Below, in pieces: positions 1 through 9,799 of a DNA stretch of 64,000 nt. Source of the DNA: Panulirus ornatus (Eukaryota; Arthropoda; Malacostraca; Decapoda; Palinuridae); contig NC_092279.1 in NCBI RefSeq assembly GCF_036320965.1, positions 13,972,161-14,036,160 on the forward strand, given 5' to 3'. How positions within the stretch are numbered: position 1 is the stretch's first letter; each line of letters starts with the position of its first letter. The position numbers and the translations under genes are program-made. The notes beneath the pieces were generated by a model. That model saw only the letters and a program-made list of their open reading frames with translations, was not told where the DNA came from and ran no database searches.

Positions 1-642
1 GATCCATAAATGCTACATACAAATCCATTTGCTTTTCTAAGTATTTCTCACATACATTCTTCAAAGCAAACACCTGATCCACACATCCTCTACCACTTCT
101 GAAACCACACTGCTCTTCCCCAATCTGATGCTCTGTACATGCCTTCACCCTCTCAATCAATATCCTCCCATATAATTTACCAGGAATACTCAACAAACTT
201 ATACCTCTGTAATCTGAGCACTCACTCTTATCCCCTTTGCCTTTGTACAATGGCACTATGCACGCATTCCGCCAATCCTCAGGCACCTCACCATGAGTCA
301 TACATACATTAAATAACCTTACCAACCAGTCAACAATACAGTCACCCCCTTTTTTAATAAATTCCACTGCAATACCATCCAAACCTGCTGCCTTGCTGGC
401 TTTCATCTTCCGCAAAGCTTTTACTACCTCTTCTCTGTTTACCAAATCATTTTCCCTAACCCTCTCACTTTGCACACCACCTCGACCAAAACACCCTATA
501 TCTGCCACTCTATCATCAAACACATTCAACAAACCTTCAAAATACTCACTCCATCTCCTTCTCACATCACCACTACTTGTTATCACCTCCCCATTTGCGC
601 CCTTCACTGAAGTTCCCATTTGCTCCCTTGTCTTACGCACTT
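1..642 (-). mobile_element. RTE-like LINE, reverse transcriptase fragment A
   Basis: Near-identical over its whole length to 34453-35094 in the more complete copy F, so it is the central part of the reverse transcriptase on the minus strand (fingers/palm, including the region of QYGFRSGRGC and the upstream EVPEDWRNACIVPLYKG motif). It runs off the left edge and stops abruptly at 642, just after the codons for the KTREQMG region. Short CATATA-type repeats follow to about 715. Confidence 0.9.
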
Positions 643-739
643 TTCAACGTATACATACATATACATACACAGACATATACATATATACACATGTACACAT
701 TTACACATGCTGCTCCCATTCATACCCGCCACCACCCTG

Positions 740-1187
740 CCACACATGAAATGGCACCCCCCTCCCCCTGTGAGGTAACACTAGGAAAAGACCAAAGGCC
801 ACATTCGTTCACACTCAGTCTCTAGCTGTCATGTGTAATGCAGTGAAACCACAGCTCCCTTTCCACATCCAGGCCCCACAAAACTTTCCATGGCTTACCC
901 CAGATGCTTCACATGCCCTGGTTCAATCCACTGACAGAACGTCGACCCCAGTATACCACATCATTTCAATTCACTCCATTCCTTGCACACCTTTCACCCT
1001 CCTATATGTTCAGGCACCAATTGCTCAAAATCATTTTCACTCCATCCTTCCACCTTGGGCCCAATTTGGTCTCCCACTTGGTCCTGCCCTTTCCTCATCC
1101 ACCATACTACTTACATTCCATATCTTGCCACACCAATCTTTACCAACCCATCAGCAGAGTGATTCTCAAAAACTGTTTCATATCCTT
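740..1187 (-). mobile_element. Decayed LINE 3' end, fragment B
   Basis: Minus-strand remnant related to, but diverged from, the family in D/E/F. Positions 930-1187 correspond to the C-terminal coding part (equivalent of the GRPNWRWKDGVKK...NWSHVVYRG region). Positions 740-930 are the 3' untranslated tail with a decayed GAGGTAACAC-type motif. The same subfamily tail appears at 48724-48835 and near 21780. Separate from fragment A. Confidence 0.75.
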
Positions 1188-1420
1188 TATTATTACTAAA
1201 TATCCTCTAACATGAAATGTTATCAAAAGAGTCAATATAAATGAGCTATATGAGAAAGATTTGACAAGATATCTTAAAACTAACTCTCATTAATGCATAC
1301 TATTACATATTATTACTAAATATCTTCTAACATGAAATGTTATCAAAAGTCAATATAAATGAGCTATATGAGAAAGATTTGACAAGATATCTTAAAACTA
1401 ACTCTCATTAATGCATAGTA
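1188..1420. repeat. Two-copy tandem duplication, 120-bp unit
   Basis: The block starting TATTATTACTAAATATC at 1188 is repeated from 1308 with very few changes: one substitution in TATCCTCT/TATCTTCT, a 2-base deletion and a few end changes. It lies directly between LINE fragment B and the donor side of MIC60 exon 3. High identity implies a recent duplication. Confidence 0.9.
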
Positions 1421-1466
1421 TATGTATGACTGAGGCTATTTACATTATGATTGTAGATGTACTCAC

Positions 1467-1665
1467 CAGTCTTGATTGCATCAATCTCAGCTGCCTTAGC
1501 TGCTGCCTCCTCTTCCTCCAGTTTCTTTTTCTTCTTTTCCCGTTCCAGTTTCCTCCTCATAAGCCCAATTTCTGTTTTGGGAGGTTTTGGAGGTGTTGGC
1601 TCTTTAACTGGCCCTAAGACAATATCTAATAGGTATTTAGAGCCAGGAATGGTGTTTTCTACATC
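1467..1665 (-). CDS. IMMT: MIC60/mitofilin, coding exon 3 (conserved N-terminal motif)
   Basis: 199-nt exon with acceptor TTTTGCAG and donor CTG|GTGAGT, entering at phase 0 and leaving at phase 1, encoding residues 65-130. It opens with DVENTIPGSKYLLDIVLGPV, which matches position by position the conserved V-E-x-TIP...VLGP stretch that follows the transmembrane helix in animal mitofilins (from memory). A Pro-rich hinge (KEPTPPKPPK) follows, then a highly charged Lys/Glu/Ala segment (about residues 99-124) that begins the coiled-coil region. The C-terminal mitofilin domain is not in the window. Positions 1-1466 hold repeats only, so the next exon lies off the left edge. A SINE-like copy begins within about 60 bp of the acceptor. 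Confidence 0.88.
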
Positions 1666-1722
1666 CTGCAAAATATCATCAAAGAAATCTCAGAATATTG
1701 AATATAGAGTAATGAGTTTATA

Positions 1723-1968
1723 ATCCCTGGGGATAGGGGAGAAAGAATACTTCCCACATATTCCCTGTGTGTCGTAGAAGGCGACTAAAAGGGAAGGAAG
1801 CAGGGTGCTGGAAATCCTCCCCTCTCGTTTTTTTTTTCCCCCCCCAAAAAAGAAGGAACAGAGAAGGGGGCCAGGTGAGGATATTCCCTCAAAGGCCCAG
1901 TCCTCTGTTCTTAACGCTACTTCGCCATCGCGGGAAATGGGGAATAGTATGAAAGAAAGAAAAGAAAG
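1723..1968 (-). mobile_element. SINE-like repeat, copy S1
   Basis: Reverse-oriented copy of the short repeat that recurs through the window: in its own orientation, a GCGAAGTAGCG-type motif, AAGAACAGAGGACTGGGCC, a CCTCACCTGGCCCCCTTCT block, an A-rich stretch, AGGGGAGGATTTCCAGC, GTCGCCTTCTACGACACACAGG and a GGGAAGTATTCTTTCTCCCC end. It sits just upstream of MIC60 exon 3, so its edge is close to the acceptor polypyrimidine region. Confidence 0.85.
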
Positions 1969-1989
1969 TTTATAATATAATACTGACTA

Positions 1990-2868
1990 CCAATCATACC
2001 TCCTATCTCCTCCCTTACCTCACCATCCCATCCATAAACATACTAAACAGCCATGGTGACATCACACATCCTTGTTGCAGAACCACCTTTCCCTAAAAAT
2101 AGTTACCCTCCTCTCTTTCTACTTGCATTAATGCCTTATCTTTATGAAAAATTCCTCATTATCAAATTACTTTCTTCCCAAACCAAATATTCACACTATC
2201 TTCCTCAACACATCTTTATGAACCATATCATATGCATTCTCCAGATCAATGTCACAAACAAACTCTCTTTAGGTATTTCTCACAAACATTCTTCAAAGCA
2301 AAACCTGATCCACACATCCTCTATCACTTCTGAAGCTACACCATTCCTCCTCCTCTGTGCAGGTTACCACCCTCTCAATCATCACTCTCCCATAGACTTT
2401 CCTAGGAACTTAGCAAATATATACCTTCTTAATTCGAACATTCATTCTTATCCTCTTTGCCTTTATACAATGGCAGTATGGAGGCATTCTGCCAATCCTA
2501 CAGAGTCTCACCATGAGTCATACACATACAGATGTTCCCTGACTTACAATATTTAGACTTTACGATGGTGCGACAGCAATACACATTCAGTAGAAACCAT
2601 ACTTCAAATTCAGAATCGATCTTTTCCCAGGCTAGCAATATAAGATACAATACTCTCTCATGATGCTGCAGCTAAGCTATGATGTTCAGTAGGTTAGATG
2701 TACCATATCAAATGTATTTTCAACTTACAATGGGTTTATCAGAATGTAATCCTATTGTAAGTTAAGGAGGATCTGTATTAAAAATCCTAACTAATAAATC
2801 AACAGTCCCTTTTCTTGAGAAATTCAGCCACAATCCTATCCATTCCTGCCACCTTGCCACACTTTATC
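1990..2868 (-). mobile_element. Decayed RTE-like LINE fragment C, interrupted by a MITE
   Basis: Minus-strand reverse-transcriptase relic homologous to 34240-34850 of copy F but heavily diverged, with many stops and small indels. The similarity stops at 2528 inside CATACA and resumes at 2778 with TTAAAAATCC, exactly matching the uninterrupted LINE on both sides of the 247-bp MITE. Its left-hand end near 1990 is approximate. Confidence 0.8.
2529..2775. mobile_element. Tigger/pogo-type MITE
   Basis: Non-autonomous DNA transposon of 247 bp flanked by TA on both sides (2527-2528 and 2776-2777). Terminal inverted repeats are about 22 bp: left CAGATGTTCCCTGACTTACA, right end in reverse CAGATCCTCCTTAACTTACA. 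TA duplication and CAG-type ends are diagnostic of the pogo/Tigger group of Tc1/mariner elements. The interior (TTTACGATGGTGCGACAGCA; GCTATGATGTTCAGTAGGTT) closely resembles a Tigger-derived MITE family I remember from mammalian genomes. It encodes no transposase. Confidence 0.85.
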
Positions 2869-2902
2869 TAAATAATAATAATAATAGTAATAATAATAAT
2901 AA

Positions 2903-3700
2903 TGTGAGTTTGAATGGAGAAAAACTGGAGGAAGTGAAGTGTTTTAGATATCTGGGAGTGGATCTGTCAGCGGATGGAACCATGGAAGCGGAAGTGGATC
3001 ATAGGGTGGGGGAGGGGGCGAAAATTTTGGGAGCCTTGAAAAATGTGTGGAAGTCGAGAACACTATCTCGGAAAGCAAAAATGGGTATGTTTGAGGGAAT
3101 AGTGGTTCCAACAATGTTGTATGGTTGCGAGGCGTGGGCTGTGGATAGAGATGTGCGCAGGAGGATGGATGTGCTGGAAATGAGATGTTTGAGGACAATG
3201 TGTGGTGTGAGGTGGTTTGATCGAGTAAGTAACGTAAGGGTAAGAGAGATGTGTGGAAATAAAAAGAGCGTGGTTGAGAGAGCAGAAGAGGGTGTTTTGA
3301 AATGGTTTGGGCACATGGAGAGAATGAGTGAGGAGAGATTGACCAAGAGGATATATGTGTCGGAGGTGGAGGGAACGAGGAGAAGAGGGAGACCAAATTG
3401 GAGGTGGAAAGATGGAGTGAAAAAGATTTTGTGTGATCGGGGCCTGAACATGCAGGAGGGTGAAAGGAGGGCAAGAAATAGAGTGAATTGGAGTCATGTG
3501 GTATACAGGGGTTGACGTGCTGTCAGTGGATTGAAGCAAGGCATGTGAAGCGTCTGGGGTAAACCATGGAAAGCTGTGTAGGTATGTGTATTTGCGTGTG
3601 TGGACGTGTGTATGTACATGTGTATGGGGGGGGGGGGTTGGGCCATTTCTTTCGTCTGTTTCCTTGCGCTACCTCGCAAACGCGGGAGACAGCGACAAAG

Positions 3701-3712
<12 letters not shown>
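2903..3712 (+). mobile_element. 5'-truncated RTE-like LINE, copy D
   Basis: Plus-strand 3' end of the LINE: coding end to 3515, then a 3' UTR to about 3703 containing a G-run and the conserved TTGCGCTACCTCGCAAACGC motif, then an A-tract and (AAT)n. The 5' truncation point abuts an (AAT)n tract at 2868-2902. Very close in sequence to copies E and F, so young. Confidence 0.92.
2904..3515 (+). pseudogene. LINE reverse transcriptase, C-terminal 203 codons
   Basis: Open frame lacking the catalytic palm; it encodes only the region after the FADD motif: VKCFRYLGVDLSADGTMEAE, MLYGCEAWAVD, MRCLRTMCGVRWFDRVSNVR, KWFGHMERM and the RRRGRPNWRWKD basic end. This layout is typical of RTE-type LINE proteins downstream of the reverse transcriptase. 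It begins in the middle of the protein at the truncation point, so it cannot give an active enzyme. The frame itself is undamaged, which suggests a recent insertion. Confidence 0.85.
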
Positions 3713-3795
<83 letters not shown>

Positions 3796-3840
3796 TAATG
3801 ACAACTATAATAATATTAATAATAATAATAACAATAATAA
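3703..3840 (+). repeat. A-tract followed by (AAT)n, tail of LINE copy D
   Basis: About 45 A residues followed by roughly 95 bp of imperfect AAT/AAC repeats, directly continuing the LINE 3' end. Open frames that read poly-Lys, poly-Asn or poly-Ile here are artefacts of the repeat. Confidence 0.95.
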
Positions 3841-3844
3841 TTTT

Positions 3845-4058
3845 TTTCATCCATATTCGCCATTTCCCGCATTAGCAAGGTAGCATCAAGAACAGACGAT
3901 TGAGCCCCAGAGAGAAAAATCCTCGACCATAATCATTTGGACAAGTAAAACAGGAGGGGAGGATTTCCAGCCCCCCATTCCCACCCCTTTGTGTCGTCTT
4001 CAACGACAAGCAGGGAATACATGGGAAGTATTCTTTCTACTCTACCCTCAGAGATGAT
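3845..4058 (+). mobile_element. SINE-like repeat, copy S2
   Basis: Plus-oriented copy with the full order of blocks (CGCCATTTCCCGC, AGGTAGCATCAAGAACAG, AGGGGAGGATTTCCAGCCC, GTCGTCTTCAACGACA, GGGAAGTATTCTTTC), moderately diverged, with an (AAT)n tract at its 3' end. Confidence 0.85.
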
Positions 4059-4082
4059 GATAATAATAATAATAATAATAAT

Positions 4083-4216
4083 ATACATGTTTATGTGGGT
4101 TGGTTGGGCCATTCTTTCGTCTGTTTCCTCGCACTACCTCGCTAACGCGGGAGATGGCGATTAAGTATAATAAAAAATAAATAATAATAATAATAATAAT
4201 GATAATAATAATAATA
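4083..4216 (+). mobile_element. Solo LINE 3' tail plus (AAT)n
   Basis: Only the last ~80 bp of the LINE 3' UTR is present (TTGGGCCATTCTTTCGTCTG ... GCTACCTCGCTAACGCGGGA), ending in GTATAATAAA and (AAT)n. It is either an extremely 5'-truncated LINE or a short element built on the LINE tail. Flanked on both sides by (AAT)n. Confidence 0.75.
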
Positions 4217-4225
4217 ATGGTATCT

Positions 4226-4590
4226 ACAGTAATTATTCTTCCTTGCTTGTTTGATGTTTCCTGCATTTGTGAGGTAGCATCAGAAACATATCCCTGAACC
4301 TCAGATGAAATATCCTCACTTGGCTCCTTCCTCATCTTTTGGAAAGAAACAATACAGGAAGGGAGGGTTTTCAGCCTCAGCTTCTGCTTGTCTTGGTCAT
4401 CAACAGCATGCTGGAGATACATGTACAGTAGTATTTCTCCAATATCCCCAAGAATGAGTATTGATAATACAGTTTTTTCTTTTTTTTTCACACATATTTG
4501 CCATTTACCAAATTAAAAGGTATCGTTAAGAACAGAGGACTGAGCCTTAGAGGGAATATCCTCTAAGGATGTACTATCAATAAACAAACA
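4226..4590 (+). mobile_element. Two decayed SINE-like copies, S3 and S4
   Basis: 4226-4470 keeps the block order of the family at low identity (GTGAGGTAGCATCAGAAACA, TCCTCACTTGGCTCCTTC, GGGAGGGTTTTCAGCC). 4480-4590 is a partial copy of the 5' half (GGTATCGTTAAGAACAGAGG). Both are older than S1, S7, S8 and S11. Confidence 0.7.
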
Positions 4591-4751
4591 GTCCTATCAG
4601 GAATTTCTCACTCCACAGGAGTCCATCATTACCCTGCCCATGATTCTAGTGCAGGCTTGATGCTGCAGGAGCCCTATAAAAGGGGTCCTGATGTTATATA
4701 AAAAATTAATAAAGTAAAAATATCTTATTCAAAAAAAGTAAATAATCTCAC

Positions 4752-4898
4752 CTTCCTGTTGTTACTGCTCCAAGCAGAGTAGCCAACTACACCTCCCACA
4801 AGAGTTGTTGTCCCTGCTGCTGCTAATAAGGCTTTGTTGGGACCACCTCCACTGGAATAGGATGACTGCAACCGTCGGGCAGCACTCACTCGCCCAAC
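4752..4898 (-). CDS. IMMT: MIC60/mitofilin, coding exon 2 (transmembrane segment)
   Basis: 147-nt exon with acceptor ATTAG and donor AAG|GTGAG, phase 0 at both ends, encoding residues 16-64. It starts with the end of the presequence (VGRVSAARRLQSSYSSGGG), then an uncharged Ala/Gly/Val/Thr-rich stretch from about residue 38 to the Tyr and Trp near 55-58. That stretch fits the single N-terminal inner-membrane helix of MIC60, which leaves the rest of the protein in the intermembrane space. It ends in NNRK and continues directly with DVENTIP of exon 3, as expected at this point of the family. Intron 1 upstream is about 2.5 kb and intron 2 downstream about 3.1 kb. Confidence 0.82.
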
Positions 4899-5369
4899 CT
4901 AATTTTATAGGACACTAATCAGAGATTCAACTGAAGAAGAGCCAAATGTACAATATGCTAGTGAAATACAATGCAAAAAAAATGTATGTCTGAAGGATGA
5001 AAAACCATTTTTCTATCTTGGGCAGAGCACAAGGATGACTAATGAGTTCTCCCAGAATGCCTACATTGAGCGGAACACAAGGATAACCAATTAGTTCTCC
5101 TAGAATGCCGCAATACAAATGCCCCCACCTGTTTCTATCAGTCACTCATTAAATCTCTTTGTCCTTTAAAACAACAACAAGAACAGATTAGAACCGAGGT
5201 CCTATTCCGTCCGTGCAGAAACCCTCAGGCAAAACCAAAAGAAAACTTGCTCTGAGCAATCTGAGTGGTACACATACGGGAAAGTGGGTATGCATGCCTA
5301 ATTAGAGTAAAAATTAAGCCTGTAATTCGAGGGCCCTCATGGGAAAGACATAGTGTACCAGTAACTGTG

Positions 5370-5404
<35 letters not shown>

Positions 5405-7384
5405 AATGTGTTGTATGAATGGTCATGAAGGTCAGGTACTCGAACTGGGTGTTTGATGATCTGTTCTAGATCATCAGGTAAAGAATAGGCCTCTGCACCA
5501 CTGGGATTATCCTGGGTAGAACTTACCAATCCTTGTGGCATACATTGAAATTCCCTGCAAAGATGATTTCACCACATGGATGTGAACATACCAAAGCTGC
5601 ACAGCAGGAAGTCAAATAGTTAGAGTTGTATAAGGTTTGAGGAATTGGGAGGGGGAGGGCTGGGGAATATTTGAATCATAAAATTATAGAGGGTACAGAA
5701 ATTCTCAGTCATATGGCATCAAATTTAGGTGACTTAGGACCCATTCAGTGAAGAAAGGGTGTTTTTGTTTTACAAAAGGTGCAAATGCCACCCTTGGAGT
5801 GGGAACAAAAGCAGAGATTAAAGTTCGAGTGGAAGCAGCCATGGGCATTTGGATTTCAAGGAGATCATGGAAAAAAGTAGAGATAGTATTCTACAGAAAC
5901 AGAAGGGTTGATCTGAGACTGAATGTTTCATGAATGAAAAGAAAAGTAGCCTGGTCTTGGAGATACAGAGAAGAATGGAGAAAATCCTAGTCACTGGATG
6001 TCAGTCAAAGGAACCCTAAGAACCAACCAGCCCACCTCAAGTAGTGGCATTGTTCCAATTCAGCAAATTAGAGGACAGTAAATTGTGTATGATCTATTCA
6101 TTACCTTTCAATACTTGTGAAACTAATAGGTCAAAATGAGTAACAAAGTGCCAGCCAACCATAAGTTAAAAATCAAAATTACTGGGAATATAACAAACCA
6201 CTAATAATGTCTTGAGCATACATAAAGTGTTATAAAACAATTCATAAATAGTAAATTCTGAGAAATTCAGTCCTATGTCTTAATGTAAGTAATTTACAGT
6301 AAGGAATTTACTACAGGCATGATGATGTAAGGCATAAAATAATTCCAATCAAAGAAAAGGTATCATTAACACGATAAATATGAAAGACATAAAAGCCCAA
6401 AATTAATCAATACCCTCACTGCAGATATCAAGAATATGACAGACTGACTGAAGGAAAATTTCAAACTTGCTGAAGAGGACACACAGGCCTGTGGGGAGTA
6501 ACATTAACCAGCTTGACTGATTTAATATGAATCATAATTAAAGCCACTACATTCAACATTAAGTATATCAAAAGTAAGGTAACAAATGATTCTGAATCCT
6601 ATAGTTTTTCTCCATCTGATATAAATTAGACAAAAAAGTTTTCTCAATGTCTTTAAAAGAATATAACACAAACAAGCACCAGTGGCATTTCTCAATGCAG
6701 AGGAAAGGGGATTATCAACATCTAATATTAAATTAATCCTCAAAAAATGTATCGTTGGGGTTCAGAAAAATAGAAAAGTAATACAGTTCAGATACTCTAG
6801 AAGCTTTCCACATTAAAACCTTTCAATTAGCCAACATTAAGATTAGACAGGTAATCTGAGTGATGTACTAAAGTTCTAAATATTTCAAGCACTGATCTGA
6901 GAAATACAAGCTTCCAATGATTACATAAGTAAACAAAAATCTTGTTGCTATGCAACACCAACTCTCTCTAGCTTGAATATCACTACAGGGCTCTCGGTCT
7001 CCTAATTCAAAATGAAACTCAAAACCAAATTTCTCCCATACTAAAGTACTGGAAGTCTACGTAAGAATATATGGTCGCAACATTTTTGTCGGAGTGGCTG
7101 AAATGATGGGTTAATTTCCCCATAGCATGATACGCAACTTTCACGATAGTCAGCCAAAATACATGTACTTCCGTATCTATTTTTTGGGTAGATTACTTTT
7201 ATTATTGAGCTTAACCATATTCAACACAATGACATAAAAACTTAGTTGGGAGTTGTTATTCCAGTCAGCTGATGACTCGTCAACCACTAAACAACTCATG
7301 ATGCCAAAGCCCCTATCATTCACGTTTACAAAACGTATTGCTAATATTCTGGAATCTACAAGCATGAATCATTATGAAACTAAC
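4899..7384 (-). other. MIC60 intron 1
   Basis: Intron between the presequence exon and the transmembrane exon, GTTAGT...ATTAG on the minus strand. It is AT-rich, with one (GA)n tract at 5374-5401. No transposon boundary, RNA gene or second gene was recognised. The short open frames at 5748-5933 (+) and 6522-6743 (-) have no recognisable motif and are probably chance. Confidence 0.7.
5374..5401 (+). repeat. (GA)n microsatellite
   Basis: About 14 GA units in MIC60 intron 1. Confidence 0.95.
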
Positions 7385-7429
7385 CTTTGATGTCACATGG
7401 GGGCTGAGTCTGGAAGATATTCGAAACAT
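7385..7429 (-). CDS. IMMT: MIC60/mitofilin, coding exon 1 (start of gene)
   Basis: First coding exon of the inner-membrane MICOS subunit MIC60, which builds cristae junctions. It encodes 15 residues, MFRISSRLSPHVTSK, rich in Arg/Ser and free of acidic residues, as expected for a mitochondrial presequence. The start is supported by an in-frame TAG two codons upstream. The exon ends AAG|GTTAGT, phase 0, and joins in frame to the exon at 4752-4898. The 5' leader probably runs up to about 7500; no TATA box was recognised. Identity rests on the joined exons, especially the exon 3 motif, not on this exon alone. The gene reads right to left and leaves the window at position 1, so only residues 1-130 are here. 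Confidence 0.8.
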
Positions 7430-7565
7430 TTTCTAGACTCAGCCGGTATCGTTTGACCTTAGGCAGACGATCCCACTTCCAACCAGACGTGACATCACTT
7501 CCCTGTTTATAGTGGATCTCTTACTAATAAAACTTACATCAAATATATCTTAATAGCTCCAATAT
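7430..7565 (-). promoter_or_regulatory. Probable 5' leader and promoter region of MIC60
   Basis: Sequence just upstream of the MIC60 start codon. On the minus strand it holds an in-frame TAG just before the ATG. An open frame points the other way from 7566, so this could be a two-way promoter. No TATA box or initiator can be assigned with confidence. Confidence 0.35.
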
Positions 7566-7874
7566 ATGATTAATATTATAGGAATTTCTCGTACTATGAA
7601 TATGTGTTTAATCAGGTATGATATTACTATAAAGAACCATTATGCGAGGCTGGGCTGGAGGGTGGTGTTGCCATCTGTTGAGGCCAAGCACAAGCTGTTA
7701 TATTTACTTGTGCAGTGGCTAGAGGTGGGCAGTGGTGTCTCCCTGTCACATATTCGGGGGTGGATTGGCTCAAAGGTAACTCGGACGACGATCAACTTGC
7801 CCTTGAATCTCATACCTCTTCCTTCATGGGTGAAAGAAGTGGCTCAGATCCCAAAAGCAGGACGGTATGGTTGA
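7566..7874 (+). CDS. Unrecognised 102-codon open frame, divergent from MIC60
   Basis: Complete ATG-to-TGA frame that starts 137 bp from the MIC60 start codon and points away from it. I do not recognise the product. Within it, 7716-7775 is bracketed by a good acceptor (TTTACTTGTGCAG) and donor (AAG|GTAACT) and encodes WLEVGSGVSLSHIRGWIGSK. It could therefore be one exon of a spliced divergent transcript and not a whole gene. The stretch 7620-8010 is more GC-rich than its surroundings. No domain, signal peptide or membrane segment is evident, and a chance frame is quite possible. Confidence 0.2.
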   Translation: MINIIGISRTMNMCLIRYDITIKNHYARLGWRVVLPSVEAKHKLLYLLVQWLEVGSGVSLSHIRGWIGSKVTRTTINLPLNLIPLPSWVKEVAQIPKAGRYG

Positions 7875-7875
7875 T

Positions 7876-9799
7876 AATGGTGAGAGGGGGAGATGAGAGG
7901 AGCAGTGTGATGCTGCGGCACAACAAATGGTTGGGCAGGGCTGGCTGGTGTTGCAGTGGTAAACAGGAGGCTCCCACACAGCCTCAGGGGACGTGATATG
8001 ATCAGAAGTATGTACAGGTGTCAGTGAATTAGTGCAGGTATAATGATCATTAAGTCTGAATTGCTGATTTTTTCCTTTATGTAGTAATGTGGATAGATAA
8101 TCTGATGCAGATTCAGAGCCACACTTCTGTACCAGAAGTGATCACGTTTTTAAAAGAAACTGAGCTAGATCCTTGGTAGATATAAATATAATGTATTAGC
8201 AGGAATCACTCATATTAAAGGAAAACTTAGATCTTAAAGGAACACCATCAGACCATGCAGATTCTGTAAAGGGCCAGAGCGTGGTTTTGCATTCCTCAAA
8301 ATGATTCCTCATTTTATTTATGATAGACTGTTAGTCGATTTCTTCGCTTATTCATCACACAGATGTATAACCTTATGGAAAAACAGAGAATAAAGCATTG
8401 GAAATGTGCTTGATTTGATTTTGAAACTAGCTAATTTTCTCATGAGATTAGTTTATAAAATGAATGTTTGTGATGGAAGTAATCTTATGTTGAAAATTCT
8501 AATATTTGTATATGCTGAAATTAGTGCCATTGGCAGGTGCTTGGTTGTTTCTGGGTCAGACATTTTGTAAATTCTAAAGGCTTTGTTTTAATAAGCATGA
8601 ACCAACGTGTGATTTTGCAAAGAAAATTGCTTCCCATATAAGAGTTTTTCCATAATAATGTTTATATGTAAAATTCTAAATCCATTAAATAGGATTATGC
8701 CATATAGCACCTGATATGACCCACAGAATATAGAATTAACAGTTAATCCAGTGATTTTGAATGATGGTTAATTCTAATGCTGTAAAGTTTTTCAAACATT
8801 TCTGTTTTTGTGATTTTTGAGTGACCTTTTATTTTCTTCGGAACTGGAAAACAAGTAAGGGACTGTGTGTATCAGTGAGGTGACAAATACATAAGATATT
8901 TGACTTAAGGGGCATGACAATTCTCACCTCTGTATTGGAAATCATATCAACGGAATTTTATAGTCACAAAAAGTTTTGTCTGCATCAGTCACATTAAATG
9001 ACGATAGTCCACATTAGGTTAGGTTTCTTTGGCTATGAGTGCTCCTCATATTTTAATCTGTTCTTCTACAAAGGATACTTACTGTAATTTAATATTCTTT
9101 GAAAGAGTGCTGCTGGTGGAATAGATTTTTACCAATGCACATTTATCGTACTGATATTAGTCGATATTTATGTAAGAGTTGCTAAGCCCCAGGCCAGTGA
9201 ATTAAGAACTGCATCCTACCAAAGCCTCTTATCATGTTTTTGTTAGCTTTCATTACTGGTTTGTGATTGTTTATCCAGAAGTTCATTATTGATATCTGAT
9301 AAAGTTCATAACCACCTGAGGAGAGCCAGTTTTCTGTGGAAAGGTGGCAGTATTAACATCAACCAAAATCATGTGCTGTAAATGGATTTGTTATAGTTAC
9401 AGAACTCGGTTGTACTTACAGAAATCACTTTAAAGGAATTTAGAATTGGTTTTTGGAAATTTTTACTGTTGGGCATGGTAATTTCTATGTCAGTAATGAT
9501 GATAATCATGTCATGAATTTATTTTTGGTTAGCATACCACTTGAAGTGATCACTTTGAAGAATGTTAGGTTTGTTTAGCTTAGCTTCACTTTGTTTTCAT
9601 GGATTGGTTCAAAATTATGATTCGTATGTGAAATAACATATAATCCCAGTAAAAACAATGATAATACCAACCCCAAAATCTCAATGTAATCTGACTTTCA
9701 TTAACTCGTAAAACAGATCCTAGGTAGCTTTCTTGTGTGCAGAAAACTTTATAAGATTCAGAAAAATATTTTTTCCTCAGAACAAATGTCTTGATATTC
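7876..9799. other. AT-rich DNA, nothing recognised
   Basis: No coding exon, RNA gene or repeat boundary could be supported on either strand. Confidence 0.6.

Larger units (their letters stand above)
1666..4751 (-). other. MIC60 intron 2, packed with repeats
   Basis: Intron between exons 2 and 3. It carries, left to right, one SINE-like copy (minus), a decayed LINE with a MITE inside it, a 5'-truncated LINE in the opposite orientation with a long A/AAT tail, and several further SINE-like copies separated by (AAT)n. About 150 bp next to exon 2 (4591-4751) is free of recognised repeats. Confidence 0.75.

Noticed and set aside
2944..3539. Long open frames antisense to the LINE coding region (also at 12251-12791 and 33202-33884)
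   Set aside because: They are shadows of the reverse-transcriptase frame and recur with every LINE copy.
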